From positions 105,322,966 to 105,386,965 of the forward strand of contig CM060947.1 in the NCBI GenBank assembly GCA_030765055.1: a stretch of 64,000 nucleotides of DNA. The letters are read 5' to 3'. Within the stretch, counting starts at the first letter, position 1; each line of letters opens with the position of its first letter. A model generated the notes under the pieces. That model worked only from the letters and a program-made list of their open reading frames with translations. It was not told where the DNA came from and ran no database searches. The translations under genes were made by a program, and so were the position numbers. Positions 58,026 through 64,000 of this stretch are shown here, in pieces. The stretch comes from Mantis religiosa (taxonomy: Eukaryota > Arthropoda > Insecta > Mantodea > Mantidae).

Positions 58026-58690
58026 TAGCTGGTTCATTAAGGACCGGCGCGTAAATGGCGTATCCACTTCCGTCCCGTCTGCCGTGTGCAGCGGGGGGGG
58101 GGCAGTTTATAAAATAGGTACTGTCCTACGGTAAATATACCCGAGAGTCCCGGGTTCTGGTTCTACGGGTCCAGGACTAATGGGAGTAGATCCTCGTATT
58201 CATTTTCATCACTTATGCCTGTGCCATATGGGGTGTAGCAGCTAAGACTCACCTACACCACCTTGAAGTCCTATAGTCTCGATTCCTCCGTATTGCCACG
58301 GATTCCCCATGGTACATCCCTAACCTTGTAACCCGTCGTGACCTACACATTCCTACCCTAACAGACTACATCCACACCCTCTCACTCCCATTCTATCAAA
58401 ACTTCTCCTATAACTTCAACTCCCTTATACACGGTCTAGGTGAGTACGACATCGACCCCGGGGAAAAATATAAAAGACCAAGACTTGCTTTAGGCGCATG
58501 AAAACACTGCAGTATTAGTACCTACACAACTTATATATAAAAGAAAAGAAAAACAAAACAAACCTCTATCATCATTTGCTCTAACTTGTAACATATTGTA
58601 CTGCCAGTAGAGGTCTCAGCCCTGATCTGGCTAGAGACCGAAAGTCTGGCTTCCGGACTTTCAAGTGTCCAGTCGCAGGTGCAAAATTAT
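57390..58690 (+). mobile_element. Jockey-like LINE fragment
   Basis: C-terminal end of a jockey-type RT: CCLEKKLTWKDHITYTANNV, PLYNRLSVMSISNKLLLYKQ and MLRPAITYA. It is then interrupted by the GC-rich retroposon (57681-58206) and resumes ACAIWGVAAKTHLHHLEVL, FLRIATDSPWYIPNLVTRRD and LHIPTLTDYIHTLSLPFYQN. One stop. The sequence to about 58690 looks like its 3'UTR. Different clade from LINE 1. Confidence 0.8.
57681..58206 (+). mobile_element. GC-rich retroposon, copy 2
   Basis: 526 bp flanked by the 14-bp duplication CATCACTTATGCCT (57667-57680 and 58207-58220), inserted in the jockey-like RT. Strong similarity to copy 1 at 41746. It contains an internal run of about 37 T (57988-58024) and a G run (58092-58101). 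The overlapping plus and minus frames here are not genes. Confidence 0.85.
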
Positions 58691-58869
58691 GAGAAGAAAC
58701 ATTTTATTTTAAGTGATCAAAAATAAATAAGAAACCATTTTTTTCTCTTTTGTACTTTTTAAAAGTTTTGTGTATGAGACAACAAAACTGAACATTTGCA
58801 ATATTTTAAATAAATGTTTTCTCCTTATGTACCAAATAATTTTTATCGTTATTGTAAAATTGTAGGTAT

Positions 58870-59890
58870 TGTTTTCAAAACATATACAGTGGGAATATCT
58901 AAGTCTTACCCTAATATAGAGAAAACGTTGTATTTGAATGTGCATACAATATGGTTGCTACTTCTTTCCTGTCAAGATGTTAAGTATTTGAGCTTTGAAA
59001 GAATTTTACCAACCTTCAAAGGCAAGAGCTCTGTACTTTTTCGAATAGAGAAAGAAGTAAAACAAGGGGAGTCATTGATGAAATGATTAAAACCTGTAAA
59101 GCAAGGACAAATAAATTGGTAATCGGGATAGAGTAGAGACCAACGTATTTTCAAGCAACAACATATGCAGACGATATTATACAGAAACAGAAGTTACAAA
59201 AGGCAATACTACAATAGGTGCCAACATTGCAAGAAAAAGAGATGAAGATAAATCACAGGAGGAGCAAATTAATTGTAACGTCCATAACTAAAGACCAGAA
59301 AGAATGTGAGCAACAACACAAGGAGAAAGTCATGAATAGTTGAATAGTTGGATACTGATACACCAAATATCCAAGTTATGTGAAGATATACGAAAAAGGG
59401 TACAAAAACAACTAAAGCATATTGTGGTATAAGCAACACCATCTTTGGGAAGGAGGGAAAGGAAGACCAAAATAAGAGTGTATAAAGCATTCATGAAACC
59501 AATACTTACATATGGAAGTAAAAGTTGGACAGCAGCGAACAATATAAGCATGGTAAATGCAAATCAAGTAAAGTGTCTAAGGAGGGTAGTAAGGAAAACT
59601 TCCAGAGAAAGAGTGAGAAACGAAAGAAAAAATTTGCATCTTCCACCTATAGGCAGAAGGATTGAAGATAAAATTGCTTTGGTTTGAACAGGGCAAAAGG
59701 ATGAATGAAGACTGGAAGTACGAATGTTTATGGGAGCAAGACCTAGAGGAAGAATATCAGGATACCCAGAACACATGAGAAGAAGTAATTAGGCAGGTCG
59801 TAGCAAGTATAGGAAATATATGGAACTATCTGTACAGAATGGCAGAGGATAGAGAAGAATTCAAGAGCTGGATCCGAGGTTGTCCCTAAA
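58870..59890 (+). pseudogene. LINE reverse transcriptase remnant
   Basis: Decayed plus-strand RT: FRIEKEVKQGESL (the RQGD-like block), ATTYADDII (catalytic YADD), VYKAFMKPILTYGSKSW, NANQVKCLRRVVRKTSRERV and a C-terminal MGARPRGRISGYPEHMRR. It resembles the RTE-like C-terminus at 38640-38990. Multiple frame changes. Lies in the calexcitin intron. Confidence 0.65.
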
Positions 59891-59997
59891 TGCCACATTA
59901 GTGGTAATACAGGGAAGTTTCCTTGGAATTTATTAATTAAATAGCAAGAAGAAAATATGCTAAAATCTAAAAATCCGGACTCTAATGATTACAGTAC

Positions 59998-60117
59998 CTG
60001 GTCATCCTGGTTGATATCAGCCTTAGATCGGAGGCCTTCCCAAACTTTGTACAAAATTTCCTTCGTTTCTTGAGTTTTTGGGTTGCTTTCGTCCCAGCCT
60101 CGGTTTTTGCATATCCT
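59998..60117 (-). CDS. Calexcitin/SCP-family protein, first exon in window
   Basis: 40 codons: RICKNRGWDESNPKTQETKE and ILYKVWEGLRSKADINQDDQ. The end is the start of an EF-hand loop continued by VTHEEW in the next exon. Acceptor CAG at 60118-60120 and donor GT at 59996-59997 (minus strand). The four exons give 148 residues, while the family has about 190-200, so roughly 40-45 N-terminal residues (first EF-hand) are on an upstream exon I could not find. Confidence 0.88.
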
Positions 60118-60120
60118 CTG

Positions 60121-61235
60121 AAAATAAGAAAAGAGCAAGTTTAGTTGTACTTTGTAAGTATGATTTGAACTATTAAGGAATTCCTTTAATATCAATGAAT
60201 TAGTTGCACTTTAACGTACTTGAATTTGCCTTTCAGGGTTTTCAAATGTGGAGTATTATAATTTTTGCATTTATTACACATGATGTAAGGAATTTTATAA
60301 ACGAAGTTAGACATTAGTTCCAAACATGAAATGAGTAATAAGCATTGGCGTATTTTTACTATTTGCTCCGTTAGAGAGAAAAAAGTTGTTTCCACACGTA
60401 TTTATGGATGCTCTTTAACTGCAGTAGTTCTTAGCTTTCCATTATATATTGGGCGTGGAAGACCGCTTGATGTACAAATGTCTATTTATGAGGCTTGAAG
60501 TTCATTTACAGGCCATAAATCTAGACAAGGGACCACCGTCTTTACTTCCGTTCCGAGGATTATTACGCCCAAAAAAATCTATCGGTCCCCGCTGGGTTTG
60601 GAACTAGAATCAAAAGCATTTTACTAGTACGGCAGACACAGTTATCGTCATTTATGCCTACACATTTAGAGACATATGCTCAGAAACTTAATGTAATGTA
60701 TAAATGAATTTGAGTGAAAGTATATAAGAAAGGTTAAAAACTCCTTAACTGGCTATTGTGCATATTTATACACTATTATGTGTTTCAAATGGGATGATGT
60801 TTGTCCTTGAGCACTACTAGGTCCCCCATATGTGGTGTGTGACGAGCGCCACACTAATCAACCTCTAATAAATACTATTCGCGCTAAGACAAAAATTCAG
60901 ATTTTGCAAAAGCAGATCCACGAGGAAAGTTTAGAATAATGTAATTAAAATAACCGTAAAAGTCCCATATTTTTTAGCTCAAATAGTTTTTCTAATACAA
61001 ATAAATAAAGTAGATACCGTTATATTATAATAATGTATTGCGAAGTAAGCACTGTAATGAATATCATTATTGGTTTGAACGTATATTTGAAATTACTCAG
61101 AACTGAAAAGTAAACATTTGACATGACATGATAAAAGAAATATGTACTTCGAATTGTTAAATTCGATGAGAGGAAACAATACACTTCCTGCTGGTCTGGC
61201 AGAACGTGTCTGGTCAGTTTATATCTTTGTTTATG
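60121..61235. other. Probable calexcitin upstream intron
   Basis: AT-rich, nothing recognised. The missing N-terminal exon was looked for here and up to 63580 without success. Confidence 0.45.
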
Positions 61236-61700
61236 AATGGTTCGTAATTTCTATTTAGTCTAGAGAGTTCAGAGCAGTATTAGTCAGTTACTCTTCCATG
61301 AAAAATTGTATCAGCTGGATCAATGAGACACGATTCACTTTCCCCCTTACTACTCCAGAACAATCCAATAGAGTTAATGTGGGCTCGGGCTCAAATTATG
61401 TTGCAAACAGAAATAGTATTTTTAAACTGACTGACGTAGAACGAGTTATTCACGAAGAAATTGACAAGGATCGCAACAAGACTGGGAAAACTGCGTGAGA
61501 CATCAGATAAACTACAAGAAGACGACTTTTGGAAAGAAATAGCATGTAACGAGATTTTGGAACCTATCATCATAAATTTGCAGCACTCAGACGACGAAGA
61601 CAATGACAATGACGAATTATATCTTAACGTAAGTAACATTCTCAGCTATACGAATGCACCACTGATATTTTCGTTGGATTAGAAAAATAAGTAATTCATA
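61236..61700 (+). pseudogene. IS630/Tc1-like element 4, C-terminal fragment
   Basis: Fragment of an IS630-like transposase: NNPIELMWARAQ with the catalytic Glu, then SIFKLTDVERVIHEEIDKDR, a frame change, TSDKLQEDDFWKEIACNEIL and an acidic tail (HSDDEDNDNDELYLN) to a stop at about 61680. Nucleotide similarity with 43677-44160 starts at CTATTTA(G/C)TCTAGAGAGT. The acidic tail resembles that of element 2. No N-terminal part upstream. Confidence 0.7.
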
Positions 61701-63586
61701 AACTATAATTAGTTTTAAACTAAATATTTAAAACATTTGCATAATATACGATTATCCATATTGCAATTGTGATTGTTATAAAACTTTTGAAAATTCAGTT
61801 TGCGGCCCCTTACGTACAGCGCCAAGAAGACTCGAAAGTGTGCGAGAGAGAGGGAAATATAAAAAGAGTGGGATAACTTGGTGGCAACGCTGAAGGCTCT
61901 AATGCATCTGATTCGCTATAGGCAAGAACTCTTCCCATTTTAAACATATAATAAACCTCTATTTTAGGGCTTTTTGTTTAGTAAGTTTTGTAAATGATTA
62001 AAGCTCTGTGCAGCCATTAGCACCCTCCTGAGCATTACACTGGTTTAATTCTTTTCGTCATTTTTCTCAACAATTTTCTTTAAACTTAAAAACGCTTCAT
62101 GCATTATACCTTTATAGCAATTAACGTTACACTTTCAGTACAAGATCAAGAATTTTTACTAAAAATCTAGAAAATTTTCCTGAGTAACTTGGTGTTTCAT
62201 TAAATACTTTCTGCTTTCATATTCGTAAAATGAACACATTATATGAATGGAAAATATGGAATTTTTTTCCCATAGTTTCATCAGAATTTTAAGATGCTGA
62301 AGTATGAGAGTCACAAATATTATAAGCAGTCTGAGTTTGCCTATGAATTCTCACGTAGTGGTAAATTTATTTGAAAACCTCGGATCATCAAGTGGTATTT
62401 ATTATAAGTGTTGAATTAAACATAATTCAAATGAAAATCCCAAAATTTCCCTCACAAAATGTTAAAATCAGCATATTTATGAATAATTTACAAGTTAGTA
62501 ATCCTGAGGCTATCTGTTCAGTAATGATGTAGATTACTGTCGATTAATGCCAATAGCGGAAAGCTAAATACGGGTTCAGTATTCGCAATTGCACGTATTG
62601 TGTCATTCTCTCATTACTAATTATAACACGAATATATTTGCATAACCTGAAATAATATTTTATTTTTGACATTTATCTCTTGTTGGTATACATATTGATT
62701 AATTAGGTAATGTACAATTGTTAAAAACGCAATATTCAAAACTGGATGACTCTCACTTTGCTTTTGCTATAATTATTATATCGTAATGTATTACTTACAC
62801 ATTATATTTAAAAACGATATTTAAATATATTTTAGAGACACTTGGAAAACAAAAGAAGGAGGTTGCGCTAGTCTTAAAACAAAATAATGATGCAAAATGA
62901 TCGAGAGGAAAGTTCATGATTGTCTGAAACACAAAGTTATATTTCTTTGGTTGGTTAAAAGAAGAATGATTTCATATGATTGAAATAGTTTCAATTTGTA
63001 ATAAGTTTGAAAACTACCCGAGTGGAAGTTCGACGTTGCCGCTAACCACTTAGACAGTTATCTAATATCGAACTCACAAGTGTTACACTTCAGAGTACTT
63101 ACTCACAGGTTTAATAAACAATATTCATAAAATGAAAGTGATAGCGAATTCTTATAAAGTTGGTTGCTATGTAATATCCTTGCAACTCTGTTATTTTCGC
63201 ATGGTCAAGAGATAAAAAATCTGACGTGTATCACTCACATGACTTTCTTTACACTCTTGTATAAATTATTCTTAAAAATTCTTGCTTCTACTTCCTGTTT
63301 ATGGGATAAACGCTAACACCACCCAAAAATGCAAGTTCTGAGGATATTTGCAGAAAATTGAAGAAATCTATTTCATCTATTTTATTTCAATCAACAATTT
63401 CGGAAAATGTCGGTGAAAAGGGTAGACTAGGGTAGCGTGAATTTCCTTTAAAATGTTCGTGCTGCATCCTTAGAAGATGCTAAGCTAAACCGCATGCTAG
63501 GAACTTACTCGAATTTTCGTTTTTCAGTTACGCAGTTCACGAGACACTCCCTCACCCATCCACCTATCTATCCATCCATGTATAAG
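61701..63586. other. Intergenic or intron, nothing recognised
   Basis: AT-rich, 1.9 kb, no features seen. Confidence 0.45.
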
Positions 63587-63824
63587 CCCGCCGCGGTGGA
63601 GTGGATGGTAGTGTGTCTGCCTTAAGTTCAAGAGGTCCCGAGTTCGAATCTTGGTCAGGGTGAGTTACCTGGTTAAGGTTTTTTCCGGGGCTTATTCTTA
63701 TAGACGAATGTCGGGTAACTCTAAGCTCCATGGACCCCGGACTCATTTGAGCATTATTTCACCCATTTCATTCACCGTCCGATATGACTTAACGTTGGAG
63801 GACGTAAATTTAAAAAAAAAAAAA
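63587..63824 (+). mobile_element. SINE family 1, copy 3
   Basis: Begins CCCGCCGCGGTGGAGTGGAT, B-box-like GAGTTCGAATCTT at about 63640, same body as 27185-27418, poly(A) tail. Near-perfect 13-bp duplication ATCCAT(GT/AC)ATAAG at 63574-63586 and 63825-63837. Confidence 0.85.
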
Positions 63825-63837
63825 ATCCATACATAAG

Positions 63838-64000
63838 GAAGCCGCGCCATAGCCGAAAGGTTACACCGCTGTGCCGGGTTCGATCTCAGGCGACTTCTTG
63901 TAAGATTAGGGGTAGACAACACAGCTCTGGGGCGGGTTTTCTCCGGGATCTGTGGTTTCCCCCACCACCTCATTCCACCGATGATCCAACTTCATCTCAT
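63838..64000 (+). mobile_element. SINE family 2, copy 2 (cut by window end)
   Basis: GAAGCCGCGCCATAGCCGAA head, B-box-like GGGTTCGATCTC, and the TTTTCTCCGGGATCTG...CATTCCACCGATG body shared with 39406-39660. A block of about 13 bp of the head is missing. It directly abuts SINE 1 copy 3, with only its target duplication between. Confidence 0.8.

Noticed and set aside
57611..58134. Overlapping frames on both strands
   Set aside because: Produced by the GC-rich retroposon; interrupted by a poly-T run and not shared in frame with the copy at 41746.

Overview
The window is eukaryotic, almost certainly insect, genomic DNA. It is AT-rich and dense in transposons, with two confidently recognised host genes. 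The mix of mariner, IS630/Tc1-like, Harbinger, hAT, Penelope-like, jockey/CR1-like and RTE-like elements plus tRNA-headed SINEs, and a TCAGTT initiator in one LTR, fits an arthropod. A large-genome insect such as a cockroach or termite is my guess; nothing here proves the species.

Host genes. The C-terminal half of ATIC (bifunctional purine synthesis enzyme) lies on + as four exons between 12178 and 21476. The C-terminal three quarters of a calexcitin/SCP-family EF-hand protein lie on - as four exons between 60117 and 52869. A possible terminal exon of an unidentified + strand gene is at 49569-49697, followed by AT-rich, 3'UTR-like sequence.

Layout. 1-4949: Ty3/gypsy retrotransposon on - (RT, protease, gag, primer-binding site, LTR). 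4950-7690: jockey/CR1-like LINE on -. 7760-11957: an older LINE copy split by one mariner, then a second mariner split by an IS630-like element. 12178-21840: ATIC exons; the introns hold a small Penelope-like (PLE) palindrome, an inverted PLE pair and an IS630-like element inserted in that pair. 24605-32317: a 7.7 kb Harbinger element holding a SINE and a PLE insertion. 32340-33480: another inverted PLE pair. 36035-39700: hAT remnant, RTE-like LINE split by a solo LTR, a CAT-repeat tail and a SINE. 41746-44250: GC-rich retroposon and an IS630-like remnant. 46270-46702: a 433 bp ATT repeat. 52869-60117: calexcitin exons with intronic PLE stub, mariner, jockey-like LINE (itself hit by a GC-rich retroposon) and another LINE remnant. 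61240-64000: IS630-like fragment and two SINEs.

The most notable thread is a PLE family. Its copies are small, carry GIY-YIG endonuclease sequence but no recognisable reverse transcriptase, and repeatedly form head-to-head inverted pairs. The resolved copies have 9-12 bp target duplications, and two carry a 41-nt motif with the layout of a minimal hammerhead ribozyme. Two very small (50 and 65 bp) insertions appear to come from the same 3' end. Second is a 408 bp solo LTR with TATA, initiator and heat-shock-element-like motifs whose precise removal restores the host LINE reading frame.
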